Shown piece by piece: positions 44,804 to 55,158 of a DNA stretch of 64,000 bases; positions within the stretch are counted from its first letter, which is position 1; each line of letters opens with the position of its first letter. The notes under the pieces were generated by a model that made no database searches, was not told the origin of the DNA, and was given only the letters and a program-made list of their open reading frames with translations. Origin of the DNA: Enterococcus sp. MMGLQ5-1 (GTDB lineage Bacteria; Bacillota; Bacilli; Lactobacillales; Streptococcaceae). Position numbers and translations under genes: made by a program. Location of the stretch: contig NZ_JABJXU010000003.1 of assembly GCF_013155265.1 (NCBI RefSeq), positions 124,001 to 188,000 on the forward strand, read 5' to 3'.

Positions 44804-45928
44804 ATGAATTTAATTGAGATTAGACGTGCTTTACATCAAATACCCGAGATTGGTTTAGAAGAATTTCAAACGCATCAATTTTTATTAAATCAAATTAATC
44901 AGCTGATTGCTGACAAATCGTACATTAAATTACGGACGTGGCAAACAGGTATTTTAGTATTTGTCGAAGGCTATGCACCAACTAAGACAGTTGGCTGGCG
45001 GACAGATATTGATGGTTTGCCAATCACGGAGGCAGTTGAGAGTGCTTTTAAATCTCAGCGACAAGGCTATATGCACGCCTGTGGCCATGATTTCCATATG
45101 ACGATTGCACTTGGTCTGCTTGAAAAATTGAGTCAGAAGCAGCCTAAGAACAATTTATTATTTTTATTTCAGCCTGCTGAAGAAAACGAAGCTGGTGGGA
45201 TGCTGATGTATGAAGCAGGGGTCTTTGCTGACTGGCTGCCTGATGAATTTTATGCCTTGCATGTTAATCCTGAATTACCTGTTGGCACCATCGGTACTCG
45301 CGCTGGTACTTTATTTGCAGGCACCTGTGAGGTCCGGATTACCTTTAAAGGAAAAGGTGGTCATGCGGCCTTTCCGCATCGCGCGAACGATATGATTGTG
45401 GCTGCTAGCAATTTTATTACAACGGTACAGACTTTGGTTTCTAGAAATGTGAATCCAATTGAAGGGGCGGTTGTCACCTTTGGTAGCTTTCATGCCGGGA
45501 CAACCAATAATGTGATTGCAGAAACCGCAGAGGTTCATGGCACTATTCGGACTTTAACACAGGAAATGAATCTTTTAACACAAAAGCGGATTCGTGAAAT
45601 CGCAGAGGGTGTGGCACAAGCCTTCGGTTGTCAAATTGAAATGACTTTAAATCAAAAGGGCTACTTGCCAGTTGAGAATAATCCTGAGCTAACCGAAAAA
45701 TTGATTGCGTTTTTTGAGCAGCAGCCGGCGGTTGATTTGACAATTACTGAGCCAGCGATGACTGGTGAAGACTTTGGTTACCTGCTTTCTAAGGTGGCTG
45801 GTACGATGTTCTGGCTAGGTGTTGATACACCTTATGCCTTGCATCATCCGAAGTTCAATCCAGATGAAGCGGCCTTGGATTTTGCAGTAGCTGAGATTGG
45901 TAAATTTTTAGCAACAAAAATTGTGTAA
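44804..45928 (+). CDS. N-acetyldiaminopimelate deacetylase
   Basis: A 374-residue M20 family metallo-amidohydrolase that removes acetate from N-acetyl-LL-diaminopimelate. It has the metal-site motifs [10 protein letters not shown] and [11 protein letters not shown], the [16 protein letters not shown] segment and the dimerisation (lid) domain (about residues 170-285) with [11 protein letters not shown]. The pairing with dapH supports this specific role over a general amidohydrolase. AAGGAG precedes the start. The product is LL-diaminopimelate for wall or lysine synthesis. Confidence 0.93.
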   Translation: MNLIEIRRALHQIPEIGLEEFQTHQFLLNQINQLIADKSYIKLRTWQTGILVFVEGYAPTKTVGWRTDIDGLPITEAVESAFKSQRQGYMHACGHDFHMTIALGLLEKLSQKQPKNNLLFLFQPAEENEAGGMLMYEAGVFADWLPDEFYALHVNPELPVGTIGTRAGTLFAGTCEVRITFKGKGGHAAFPHRANDMIVAASNFITTVQTLVSRNVNPIEGAVVTFGSFHAGTTNNVIAETAEVHGTIRTLTQEMNLLTQKRIREIAEGVAQAFGCQIEMTLNQKGYLPVENNPELTEKLIAFFEQQPAVDLTITEPAMTGEDFGYLLSKVAGTMFWLGVDTPYALHHPKFNPDEAALDFAVAEIGKFLATKIV

Positions 45929-45951
45929 TTTAAGAATTGTCTGAAAATTTC

Positions 45952-45960
45952 TGCTATAAT
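45952..45960 (+). promoter_or_regulatory. Extended -10 promoter of hom
   Basis: TGCTATAAT is a consensus extended -10 element 40 bases before the hom start. No good -35 at 17 bases is visible, which an extended -10 promoter does not require. Confidence 0.6.
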
Positions 45961-45999
45961 TATGTAGATTAATTGATGAAAGTATTGAAAGGTGAACAA

Positions 46000-47289
46000 A
46001 TGACAAAACAAATAAAAATTGGCTTACTCGGATTAGGAACAGTCGGTGGTGGTGTCCCAAATATCTTGAAAGCACAAGCTACCAAAATCAAGCAAAATGC
46101 TGGGATTGATATTGTTGTGGCTAAGGGCTTAGTGCGAGATGAAGCCGAAAAAGAATTGCGCAAAAAGCAGTTTGATATTGAGCTAACAACAAGCTTTGAT
46201 GAGATTGTCGAGGATCCAGAAATTGATATTGTGATTGAATTAATTGGTAAAATTGAACCAGCAAAAACCTTTATTAGTCGTGCCTTGTCTGCTGGAAAGC
46301 ACGTTGTCACTGCTAATAAAGATTTATTAGCACAGCATGGGCCTGAGCTGATTGCACTTGCGGTTGAAAACAAGGTTGATTTATATTATGAAGCAAGTGT
46401 TGCTGGTGGGATTCCAATTTTGAGAACACTGGCAAACTCCCTTTCAGATGACGGTATTACTAAGGTACAAGGGATTGTTAATGGCACAACTAATTATATG
46501 CTAACTAAAATGGTAGAAGAGGGTCAGGACTATGATGCTGTGCTTAAAAAGGCACAGGAGCTTGGCTTTGCTGAAAGCGATCCGACAAATGACGTTGACG
46601 GCATTGATGCCGCGTATAAAATGGTTATTTTGACTCAGTTTGCCTACGGTATGGATATTGGTTTATCAGATGTGGCACGTCGTGGCATTCGCCATGTTTC
46701 TAAGGATGATGTAGAAATGGGGCAAAAGCTTGGCTATGTCATTAAACTGATTGGTGAAAGTGCATTAATTGATGGTAGTGTATCGGCAGAGGTGGCACCA
46801 ATGCTGGTTCCAGAGCAGCATCCATTAGCAACAATTAAAAATGAAATGAACGCGGTATTTATTGAATCTTATGGTGTCGGTCAGTCAATGTATTATGGAC
46901 CAGGCGCAGGCAGCTTGCCAACTGCAACAAGTATCGTAGCAGACGTTGTTCAAATTGCCAAAAATATTACGCAGGGGACAACGGGTCAAAAATTCAATCC
47001 ATATCAAACCGAGACTAAGCTAGCGGTCGATGATCAAGTGAAGGCTAAATACTATTTTGCGATTGAAACACCGGATAAAAAAGGTCAAATCTTGAAATTA
47101 GCTGAAATTTTCACAAATAATGATGCAAGCTTTGATCAAGTTTTGCAGCAAAAAGCGAATGGCGAAAAGGCCAGAGTAGTCGCAATCTCACATACAATTT
47201 CTAATGCACAGTTCAAGGCAATCAAGCTTGAAATTGAAGCAATTGATGGGTTTAAATTAATTAATACATTGCGTGTTTTAGGTAAATAA
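46000..47289 (+). CDS. hom: Homoserine dehydrogenase
   Basis: A 429-residue enzyme that reduces L-aspartate semialdehyde to L-homoserine with NAD(P)H. The Rossmann motif GLLGLGTVGGG lies at the N-terminus. ANKDLLAQHG, VAGGIPILRTL, GIVNGTTNYML and AESDPTNDVDGIDAAYK mark the catalytic region, and a C-terminal ACT domain (about 350-429) provides feedback control by threonine. ATG 46000 is favoured because AAAGGTGA lies 5 bases upstream; an in-frame ATG at 45973 lacks a site. thrB follows after 31 bases. Confidence 0.95.
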   Translation: MTKQIKIGLLGLGTVGGGVPNILKAQATKIKQNAGIDIVVAKGLVRDEAEKELRKKQFDIELTTSFDEIVEDPEIDIVIELIGKIEPAKTFISRALSAGKHVVTANKDLLAQHGPELIALAVENKVDLYYEASVAGGIPILRTLANSLSDDGITKVQGIVNGTTNYMLTKMVEEGQDYDAVLKKAQELGFAESDPTNDVDGIDAAYKMVILTQFAYGMDIGLSDVARRGIRHVSKDDVEMGQKLGYVIKLIGESALIDGSVSAEVAPMLVPEQHPLATIKNEMNAVFIESYGVGQSMYYGPGAGSLPTATSIVADVVQIAKNITQGTTGQKFNPYQTETKLAVDDQVKAKYYFAIETPDKKGQILKLAEIFTNNDASFDQVLQQKANGEKARVVAISHTISNAQFKAIKLEIEAIDGFKLINTLRVLGK

Positions 47290-47320
47290 TTAACAGATTA
47301 AGAATTTTAAGGAGTATTTT

Positions 47321-48187
47321 ATGAGAATACAGGTCCCAGCAACGAGTGCAAATATTGGACCAGGCTTTGATTCGTGTGGCATTGCGGTCAATCAATACTT
47401 AGTGATTGGGATTCATGAACCAACTGAACAATGGGAGATCCATCATGATTTAGGTGCGGAAGTACCAAGTGATGCTGATAATTTATTAATCCAGACTGCT
47501 TTAAGGGTTGATCCAAGCTTAGCACCGCATTCAATCCAGATGGTCTCTAAAATTCCATTGGCGCGCGGCTTAGGCTCTAGTAGTAGTGTGATTATTGCAG
47601 GCATTGAGCTTGCCAATCAGCTCTCAAACCTTCAATTAACCAATCAAGAAAAGCTTCAGCTTGCAACGGAAATTGAAGGACATCCAGATAATGTTGCACC
47701 AGCATTGCTCGGTAATTTTACGATTTCAAGCTACGTTAATGGTCAGGTACAGACGATTGTTCATCCTTTTCCAAAGTGTGCACTTGTTGGCTTTATTCCA
47801 AATTATGAATTAAAAACGAGCGATTCACGCAAAGCTTTACCTGAGACACTACCTTTTAAAACGGCTGTTTTGGCGAGCTCGATTGCCAATGTAATGATCT
47901 CGGCATTGTTAAAAGCAGATTTAAAAACGGCCGGTCAAATGATTGAAGCAGATCAATTTCATGAGCCATTCCGACAAAGGCTTGTTCCAGAATTTTTAAC
48001 AGTGCGCAAGCTCGCTAAATCCTTTGGCAGCTATGCAACCTATTTGAGTGGGGCGGGACCCACGATTTTAACCCTGCTTCCTGAAGCGGAGGCTGTTCCC
48101 TTTGCAGATGCCCTATCTGCTAAAAAGCTAAATGGTCAGGTTGAGCTGCTTGAGGTTGATACAGAAGGGTTGAAGGTTTATCCATAG
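47321..48187 (+). CDS. thrB: Homoserine kinase
   Basis: A 288-residue GHMP-family kinase that phosphorylates L-homoserine for threonine synthesis. The N-terminal RIQVPATSANIGPGFDS, the phosphate-binding loop PLARGLGSSSSVIIAG (about residue 82) and the C-terminal YLSGAGPTILTL are diagnostic. It forms a two-gene operon with hom. A terminator follows its stop. Confidence 0.95.
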   Translation: MRIQVPATSANIGPGFDSCGIAVNQYLVIGIHEPTEQWEIHHDLGAEVPSDADNLLIQTALRVDPSLAPHSIQMVSKIPLARGLGSSSSVIIAGIELANQLSNLQLTNQEKLQLATEIEGHPDNVAPALLGNFTISSYVNGQVQTIVHPFPKCALVGFIPNYELKTSDSRKALPETLPFKTAVLASSIANVMISALLKADLKTAGQMIEADQFHEPFRQRLVPEFLTVRKLAKSFGSYATYLSGAGPTILTLLPEAEAVPFADALSAKKLNGQVELLEVDTEGLKVYP

Positions 48188-48582
48188 CCAAATAAGTGAA
48201 TAATTAATTAACTGAAGCCTTCATTTTTGGAGGCTTTTTTGATGCCTTAGGCTTTCTTTGCTTATCTTTAAGCGCATTTGATCAAGTCTATTTTTTGCCA
48301 TTTTTTGCTTTGAGAAGGACAGCAGCTGAGCTATCTCTTTAAGTGCATATTTTGGTGCTTTGGTACTCGCTTTTGACCAGTATCACACCTTTTGTTTTAA
48401 TTTTTGTGAAAGAGAAGCCCGTTTTGTTCAAAGGACGATGCTAAATAAAAATTTAAGCAAAGGATTTTATTAAGAATCTGCAAATCTAATTTATGTTACA
48501 ATGAAATTAATATATTATTATGTCGCAAGGCTATAATGATTGAGTTACTCAATAAAATTTATCTGATTAAGCGAGGGACATT
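48188..48582 (+). other. Gap between thrB and polA with terminator and promoter
   Basis: A terminator (GAAGCCTTC stem with GGAGGCTTT, then T run) occupies about 48214-48240. The rest is AT-rich with no supportable gene. TGTTACAAT at 48494-48502 is a plausible extended -10 for polA, 81 bases before its start, without a clear -35. Confidence 0.6.
48214..48240 (+). terminator. Terminator after thrB
   Basis: AAGCCT and AGGCTT, extended by C-G pairs across a T-rich loop, give an 8-9 base stem followed by six T residues. Confidence 0.85.
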
Positions 48583-51207
48583 ATGTCTAAAAAAAAATTA
48601 CTGCTGGTAGATGGCTCATCGATTGCTTTTAGAGCCTTTTTTGCCATTCAAAATATTGAAAGCTTCAAAAATAGCAGTGGCTTATACACTAACGCCATTT
48701 ATGGCTTTCATACGATGCTAAGCAATATTATCAAAAAAGTTGCTCCTACTCATATACTGGTAGCTTTTGATGCAGGAAAAACAACCTTCAGAACAGAAAT
48801 GTTTGCTGAATATAAAGGTGGTCGCCAGAAAATAGTCCCTGAATTTCGTGAGCAGCTACCCTTTATTCGTGAAATGCTTAAGTATCAAGGAATTCATACC
48901 TATGATCTGGTTAATTATGAAGCGGATGATATTATTGGGACTTTAGCAAAGCGTGCGGAAGCGGCTGATTTTGAGGTTGAAATTTTTTCAGGTGATCGAG
49001 ATTTAACACAGCTGACTACTGAAAAAACAACGGTTCAGATAACTAGAAAAGGTGTGGATAATCTTGAAACCTATACACCTGAATATATGAAAGAAAAGCT
49101 AGGGATTGCTCCTACCCAGCTAATTGATTTAAAGGCATTGATGGGGGATAGCTCAGACAATATTCCTGGTGTGACAAAAATTGGTGAAAAAACCGGCTTA
49201 AAACTGATTACAGCCTATCAATCGCTTGAAAATTTATATGCGCATATTGATGAATTGAAAAAAAGTAAAATGAAAGAAAATCTAATTAATGAAAAGGAGA
49301 TTGCCTTTCTTTCAAAAAAACTAGCAACAATAGATACAGATTCCCCGCTTGAAATTAGTCTATCTGATTTAGCAGTATTGCCGATTAATACGGATGAACT
49401 GCGTCGATTTTATGAGCAGATGAGCTTCAATAAGTTTATTGAAAATGAGCTGGGTGAGGCTGAGGTAACGCTAGAGACGATTGATTACCAAATTGTGACA
49501 GAATATCAGGCAGCAACTTTCACAAAGGGTGATTTTTTATACCTAGAAACCTTGACCGATAATTATCATACTGCTGAAGTGATTGCAATTGCTTGGGGAA
49601 ACGCAGAAAAAAGATACGTTGCCAAAGGCGACTTACTTTTTAACAATTCAATATTTATTAAAGATATTCAAGCAAATTTCTCCAAAACTTATGATTACAA
49701 AAAAACTAAAATTTTACTTTCACATTATCAAATTGAGCTTAAAACAGTGGCATTTGATACCTTGCTTGCTAAATATATTTTAAATGCGGAAACAGCGCAT
49801 ACCTTTAAAATAATTGCTAGTCAATATACTAATATTGAGATTGAAACAGATGAGGCTGTATATGGCAAGGGAACAAAGCAGGCGATTCCTGAGGATGAAA
49901 AATTATTTGCACACCTGGCTCGAAAGCTTGCTATTTTAGTTGCAAGTGAGCAAAAGATGTTAGAGGTGTTAGAAAATAACAATCAGCTGCATCTTTTACA
50001 AGAGATTGAACAGCCCTTGGCGGATGTTTTAGCAAAAATGGAAATGCGTGGGATTAAGGTTGATACTGATCGGTTAAAAGAAATGAAGGTTGAGTATACT
50101 GAGATTCTTGCAGGTATTGAAGAAAAGATTTTTGATTTAGCTGGTGAACGGTTTAATATTAATTCCCCTAAGCAATTATCTGTTATTTTATTTGAAAAAT
50201 TACAATTACCGGTAATTAAAAAAACTAAAACAGGTTATTCAACGGCAGTAGATGTTTTGGAAAAATTAGCCCCACAAGCGCCGATCGTTGAGCATATTTT
50301 AAAATACCGTCAAATTGCCAAAATATTATCAACCTATTTAGAAGGCTTATTAAAAGTTGTTGCCTCAGATGGCAAGGTTCATACACGTTATATTCAAACC
50401 TTGACTGCGACCGGTCGGCTGAGCTCAGTTGACCCTAATTTACAAAATATTCCAATTAGAATTGAGGAAGGTAGACGAGTTCGTGAGGCGTTCTTACCAT
50501 CCTTTGCAGACGGTTATATTTACTCATCTGACTATTCACAAATTGAGCTGCGGGTTCTAGCAGACATTTCAGGTGATGCGCATTTAAGGGCAGCTTTTGA
50601 AGAAAAGCAAGATATTCATACGTCAACTGCGATGCGCGTTTTTGGAATTCAAAACACAGAACAGGTAGATGCAAATACTAGGAGAAAAGCTAAGGCTGTT
50701 AATTTTGGTGTTGTTTATGGTATTTCTGATTATGGTTTAGCAGAAAATTTAGGGATTTCAAGAAAAGAAGCTGGTAACTACATTCAAACATATTTTGAGA
50801 AATATCCGGGTATTAAAAAATACATGGAAGAAATTGTTAGAGAAGCACGCGACAAGGGATATGTTGAAACACTTTTTCATAGAAGGCGTGAAATTTTAGA
50901 AATCAATTCGAGAAATTTTAACCGTCGAAGCTTTGCCGAGCGGACAGCAATTAATTCACCGATTCAAGGAAGTGCTGCAGATATTTTAAAGGTTGCAATG
51001 ATTCGCTTGGAGCATGAGATTGCAAAGGCTGGGCTTAATGCAAGAATGCTTTTACAAGTACATGATGAGGTTGTTTTTGAGGTGCCAAAGTCAGAAATTG
51101 AGCAATTGGATCAAATTGTTAAAGAGATTATGGAGCATACAACTGAACTGGCTGTTCCATTAATTGCTGACAGTAATTATGGAAAAAATTGGTACGACGC
51201 CAAATAA
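48583..51207 (+). CDS. polA: DNA polymerase I
   Basis: An 874-residue repair and Okazaki-fragment-maturation polymerase. It has an N-terminal 5'-3' nuclease (about residues 1-290, DGSSIAFRAFFAI, SGDRDLTQL), a middle 3'-5' exonuclease-like domain (about 310-480) and a polymerase domain (480-874) with motif A SDYSQIELRVLA, motif B RRKAKAVNFGVVYG and motif C QVHDEVVFEV. The middle domain lacks the expected DxE pair near its start (it reads FLYLETLTDN), so proofreading is probably absent, as in several Gram-positive Pol I enzymes. ATG 48583 follows GCGAGGGA. Confidence 0.97.
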   Translation: MSKKKLLLVDGSSIAFRAFFAIQNIESFKNSSGLYTNAIYGFHTMLSNIIKKVAPTHILVAFDAGKTTFRTEMFAEYKGGRQKIVPEFREQLPFIREMLKYQGIHTYDLVNYEADDIIGTLAKRAEAADFEVEIFSGDRDLTQLTTEKTTVQITRKGVDNLETYTPEYMKEKLGIAPTQLIDLKALMGDSSDNIPGVTKIGEKTGLKLITAYQSLENLYAHIDELKKSKMKENLINEKEIAFLSKKLATIDTDSPLEISLSDLAVLPINTDELRRFYEQMSFNKFIENELGEAEVTLETIDYQIVTEYQAATFTKGDFLYLETLTDNYHTAEVIAIAWGNAEKRYVAKGDLLFNNSIFIKDIQANFSKTYDYKKTKILLSHYQIELKTVAFDTLLAKYILNAETAHTFKIIASQYTNIEIETDEAVYGKGTKQAIPEDEKLFAHLARKLAILVASEQKMLEVLENNNQLHLLQEIEQPLADVLAKMEMRGIKVDTDRLKEMKVEYTEILAGIEEKIFDLAGERFNINSPKQLSVILFEKLQLPVIKKTKTGYSTAVDVLEKLAPQAPIVEHILKYRQIAKILSTYLEGLLKVVASDGKVHTRYIQTLTATGRLSSVDPNLQNIPIRIEEGRRVREAFLPSFADGYIYSSDYSQIELRVLADISGDAHLRAAFEEKQDIHTSTAMRVFGIQNTEQVDANTRRKAKAVNFGVVYGISDYGLAENLGISRKEAGNYIQTYFEKYPGIKKYMEEIVREARDKGYVETLFHRRREILEINSRNFNRRSFAERTAINSPIQGSAADILKVAMIRLEHEIAKAGLNARMLLQVHDEVVFEVPKSEIEQLDQIVKEIMEHTTELAVPLIADSNYGKNWYDAK

Positions 51208-51341
51208 TAACTAAAATTGACTTTTTTATAACAAACGCTTATCATTTAATACTGGTGTTTTCGTAAAAATTAAGTCTAAGTACTTGGCTGATTCGTAAAA
51301 TTAATTGCGATGCGGTTATTAGAGATAAAAAGGAGTATTAT

Positions 51342-52244
51342 GTGACAGATGATCATTTAACGCCTTGGCAAAAGGAAAATCAAAAATATCAGAAGCTTCA
51401 AAAAGAGAAGGCCAAGGCAGAGAAGCTCAAGGCGAGAAAAGCTGATAGCTCCAATGAAAAGCTGGTATCTGATATTGAAACCGAAAAAAAGAAGGATAAA
51501 GCGACTCATGAGTCAATGCTTGACACGCTGCCCAAAATAAAAAAGGAAAAGAGGGTTCAGCTTCTAAAGAAGTTAACGCCTTTAATCATCTTTTTTATGC
51601 TCGCTTTTCCAATAACTGTTTTTTTTCTCTCACCCTTGAGCAAGCTCAGTGCAATTGAGGTAAGTGGCAATCAAAATGAAAGCAGCAAGGCGGTTGTTAA
51701 GGCTTCACAATTGACTGTTGGCGAGAGTATTTTAGCAGAACGTAAAAAAATGAATCAGGTTGAGCCAAATCTTCAAGAAAAATTTAAGCGCATAAAGTCC
51801 GCAACAGTCAGTTATTCTTTTCCAAATCGTTTTGTGATTAAAATCAAGGAAAAGGCTGAATTGGCATATGTTCAGGAAAATGATATTTTAAAAGTGGTAT
51901 TGGTGGACGGTACAATACTTGATGATAAGGTTGAAACGCAAAATGAGAGTTATCCTGTCATTAAAGCCTTTAAGTCAACAAAAAAAATTAAAAAGCTCGT
52001 TGCCCAGTATCAAAGGCTTTCGCCAGAGCTTAGGGGGCAAATTAAGCTGATTGAGTTGACACCAACTAATGCTAATTCTGATTTTCTAACCTTGACAATG
52101 GCGGATGGTAATCAGGTTAAAATAACACTAGAGGATATTGATGACAAGATGAAATACTATCCTGAGGTAGCGAGCCAAATGACTGAAAAAGGAATTGTTG
52201 ATATGGAGGCTGGCATCTATAGCTACCCGTATCCTCAATCTTAA
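51342..52244 (+). CDS. divIB: Cell division protein DivIB/FtsQ
   Basis: A 300-residue bitopic membrane protein of the divisome. A long charged, Lys/Glu-rich cytoplasmic tail (about 1-80) is followed by one membrane segment (about 82-103, LIIFFMLAFPITVFFL), then an extracellular POTRA domain (about 105-180, LSAIEVSGNQ, SATVSYSFPNRFVIKI) and the FtsQ/DivIB beta domain. GTG 51342 is used, 6 bases after AAGGAG; an overlapping ATG two bases earlier runs into TGA. A terminator separates it from ftsA. Confidence 0.93.
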   Translation: MTDDHLTPWQKENQKYQKLQKEKAKAEKLKARKADSSNEKLVSDIETEKKKDKATHESMLDTLPKIKKEKRVQLLKKLTPLIIFFMLAFPITVFFLSPLSKLSAIEVSGNQNESSKAVVKASQLTVGESILAERKKMNQVEPNLQEKFKRIKSATVSYSFPNRFVIKIKEKAELAYVQENDILKVVLVDGTILDDKVETQNESYPVIKAFKSTKKIKKLVAQYQRLSPELRGQIKLIELTPTNANSDFLTLTMADGNQVKITLEDIDDKMKYYPEVASQMTEKGIVDMEAGIYSYPYPQS

Positions 52245-52266
52245 TTAATAATTAACTTTATAAATA

Positions 52267-52295
52267 AAAACCCTACCTTATTATAGGGTTTTTTG
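52267..52295 (+). terminator. Terminator after divIB
   Basis: AAAACCCTA and TAGGGTTTT form the stem, followed by T residues, 23 bases after the divIB stop. Confidence 0.85.
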
Positions 52296-52495
52296 TTATG
52301 ATTAAGACGATAAAAAAGTAATGTCAATTTTTTGTCAATCTTTTTTAACAAATATGTTTCAGAATCTTAAAAAAGTGTAATTTTAACGTAAAAACGATTT
52401 AATGAAAGTTGATTTTATGGTACACTTAGGAATGTTAAAATTAATGACTAATAGGGCATAAAAATAATTTGTAGATGCAGGAGGAACCATTAATT

Positions 52496-53863
52496 ATGGT
52501 CAAAGATGGTTTTTTTACAGGGCTTGATATTGGAACAAGTTCAGTTAAAGTGCTAGTAGCTGAATATATAGACGGCCAAATGAATATTATAGGGGTCGGA
52601 AATACAAAATCAGACGGAATAAAAAACGGCGTAATTGTAGACATTGAAAAAACAGTTGAATCAATCAAAAAAGCAGTTAGGCAGGCAGAAGAAAAAGCTG
52701 GTGTTCAGGTGACAAATGTAAATGTTGGCTTGCCAGCAAATTTACTAAGTGTTGAAGAATGTCAAGGCTTATTAGCGGTTGGTGCAGATAACCAAGAAAT
52801 TACAGATGCTGACGTTCAAGCAGTTATTAAATCAGCCTTAGTGAGAGCGGTACCACCAGAACGTGAAATTATTACTGTTTTACCAGAGGAATTTGTAGTA
52901 GATGGTTTTGCAAATATCAGTGATCCAAGAGGTATGATTGGCATTCGTTTAGAGATGCGTGGTCAAATGTTTACTGGACCTAAAACAGTGATTCATAACA
53001 TTAAATCAACCGTTAGAAAGGCGGGGCTGAACATTGATCAGCTGGTTATCACTCCACTTGCGTTGACTGAATCAATTTTGACAGACGGTGAGAAAGATTT
53101 TGGTACCATTGTAATCGATATGGGTGGCGGTCAAACTTCAATTGCCATTATGTTTGATCATCAAGTGAGATATACCTCGGTCATTCAAGAGGGTGGTGAA
53201 TTTGTTACAAAGGATATTTCTGTAGTCTTAAATACATCGCTAAAAAATGCAGAAGGCTTAAAGATTAATTACGGTGAAGCGTATCCAGATCATGCAAGCG
53301 AAACTGAAGAGTTTCCTGTTGATGTGATTGGGCAAAATGCACCAGTTCGAGTTAACGAGCGCTATCTATCAGAAATTATTGAAGCAAGGCTGAGTCAAAT
53401 TTTTGAAAAGCTTCAAAAAGAGCTTGACAAAATTGAAGCATTTAATTTACCGGGAGGCATTATTTTGACTGGTGGTGCCGCTACTCTGCCGGGCTTGGTT
53501 GATTTAGCAGCTGATCGCTTAGGTGTAAACGTTAGATTGTATGTACCGAATCAAATGGGGTTAAGAAATCCTGTATTTACAAATGTAATTAGTATTGTTG
53601 AGCATGTGGCGTTGCAAAGTGAAATTAATTGGATTTCATACAATGCTGTTATTGGTAATCAGACAGTCGTTGCCAATCGTCCTGCTCCGGTTATAGCCAA
53701 TGAACCGGCTTATAATGACAGTGAGTATGTCGATGATTATGCCGACTCCTATGATTATCCAGAAGAAACAATTGGCAATAATGATTCTCAGGATAGCCTA
53801 AAAGATAAGGGTGCGAGCTTAGTAGATCGTGCTAAAGGCTTCTTTAATAATATTTTTGATTAA
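52496..53863 (+). CDS. ftsA: Cell division protein FtsA
   Basis: A 455-residue actin-like ATPase that tethers FtsZ to the membrane. TGLDIGTSSVKVLVAE is the phosphate-1 motif, IDMGGGQTSIAI the phosphate-2 motif and ILTGGAATLPGL the adenosine motif. The C-terminus ends with an amphipathic membrane-targeting helix (VDRAKGFFNNIF). ATG 52496 lies 11 bases after CAGGAGG; the longer frame from 52475 overlaps that site. TGGTACACT near 52418 is a possible extended -10. ftsZ follows after 15 bases. Confidence 0.95.
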   Translation: MVKDGFFTGLDIGTSSVKVLVAEYIDGQMNIIGVGNTKSDGIKNGVIVDIEKTVESIKKAVRQAEEKAGVQVTNVNVGLPANLLSVEECQGLLAVGADNQEITDADVQAVIKSALVRAVPPEREIITVLPEEFVVDGFANISDPRGMIGIRLEMRGQMFTGPKTVIHNIKSTVRKAGLNIDQLVITPLALTESILTDGEKDFGTIVIDMGGGQTSIAIMFDHQVRYTSVIQEGGEFVTKDISVVLNTSLKNAEGLKINYGEAYPDHASETEEFPVDVIGQNAPVRVNERYLSEIIEARLSQIFEKLQKELDKIEAFNLPGGIILTGGAATLPGLVDLAADRLGVNVRLYVPNQMGLRNPVFTNVISIVEHVALQSEINWISYNAVIGNQTVVANRPAPVIANEPAYNDSEYVDDYADSYDYPEETIGNNDSQDSLKDKGASLVDRAKGFFNNIFD

Positions 53864-53878
53864 ACTTGGAGGGAAATA

Positions 53879-55138
53879 ATGGAAATCTCTTTTGATACAA
53901 ATGTCGATCAAGGCGCAGTAATTAAAGTAATTGGTGTAGGCGGTGGCGGTGGTAATGCCGTCAATCGAATGATAGAAGAAGGCGTTAGTGGTGTTGAATT
54001 TATCACTGCTAATACAGATGTTCAAGCGTTGAAGTCTTCAAAGGCTGAGCTTGTTATTCAACTAGGACCAAAGCTGACTCGTGGCTTAGGTGCAGGTGCG
54101 CAACCAGAAGTTGGTCGTAAGGCTGCTGAAGAAAGTGAAGAAGATATTCGTCAGGCACTTGACGGTGCTGATATGGTATTTATTACTGCTGGCATGGGTG
54201 GGGGTACTGGCACTGGTGCTGCACCAGTGATTGCTCATATTGCTAAAGAAATTGGTGCCTTAACTGTTGCTGTTGTGACAAGACCATTTGGTTTTGAAGG
54301 GACTAAGCGTAGCTTATTTGCCTCAGAGGGTATCTCAGAGCTTAAAGATAATGTTGATACTTTTATTATTATTGAAAATAATAGCTTGTTGCAAATTGTT
54401 GATCCTAGAACACCGATGTTGGAAGCACTTAGCGAAGCAGATAACGTATTACGTCAAGGTGTGCAAGGCGTATCTGATTTGATTACAGCACCAGGCTTTA
54501 TCAATCTTGATTTTGCAGATGTCAAAACTGTGATGCAAAACCAAGGTGCTGCACTGATGGGAATTGGGGAAGCAGAGGGTGACGACCGTGTGATTAAAGC
54601 CACTCAGTTTGCAATCAATTCACCATTGCTTGAAACAACGATTGATGGTGCTGAAAATGTTTTACTTAATGTGACAGGTGGTCTAAACATGTCATTAATG
54701 GAAACACAAGATGCCTCAGAAGTTGTGATACAAGCTGCTGGACAAGATGTTAATATTTTATTAGGTACTTCAATTGATGAAAGCCTCGGTGATCGTATCC
54801 GCGTTACTGTTGTTGCGACGGGCATTGAAGATACACCAAAACAAAAAGGTAGAGCTAATGTTAGACGTACTAATGCGTCAACAACTGCAAATCGTGTGCC
54901 ACAAAATAAGCCACAAGCCTATGTAGCGCCTGAACCAACTCCGATTGAAGTTGAACAAGAAGATGAAAATTCACCATTTAATGGTTGGGATATCCGTCGT
55001 GAATCGAATGTTCGACCAAATGTTGATGAATTAAAGCTAAAAACAGATACAACAAGTATCAATACGTTTGAAAAAAATGAAACTAAAACGGATGAAGAAT
55101 TAGATACACCACCATTTTTCAGACGAAATAAACGCTAA
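53879..55138 (+). CDS. ftsZ: Cell division protein FtsZ
   Basis: A 419-residue tubulin-like GTPase that forms the division ring. The N-terminal [17 protein letters not shown], the tubulin signature [13 protein letters not shown] (about residue 103) and [10 protein letters not shown] are diagnostic. A variable linker (about 320-405) precedes the conserved C-terminal peptide [11 protein letters not shown], which binds FtsA and SepF. TGGAGGGA precedes the start. Confidence 0.98.
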   Translation: MEISFDTNVDQGAVIKVIGVGGGGGNAVNRMIEEGVSGVEFITANTDVQALKSSKAELVIQLGPKLTRGLGAGAQPEVGRKAAEESEEDIRQALDGADMVFITAGMGGGTGTGAAPVIAHIAKEIGALTVAVVTRPFGFEGTKRSLFASEGISELKDNVDTFIIIENNSLLQIVDPRTPMLEALSEADNVLRQGVQGVSDLITAPGFINLDFADVKTVMQNQGAALMGIGEAEGDDRVIKATQFAINSPLLETTIDGAENVLLNVTGGLNMSLMETQDASEVVIQAAGQDVNILLGTSIDESLGDRIRVTVVATGIEDTPKQKGRANVRRTNASTTANRVPQNKPQAYVAPEPTPIEVEQEDENSPFNGWDIRRESNVRPNVDELKLKTDTTSINTFEKNETKTDEELDTPPFFRRNKR

Positions 55139-55158
55139 GATAGATTGGAGCATTCGAA

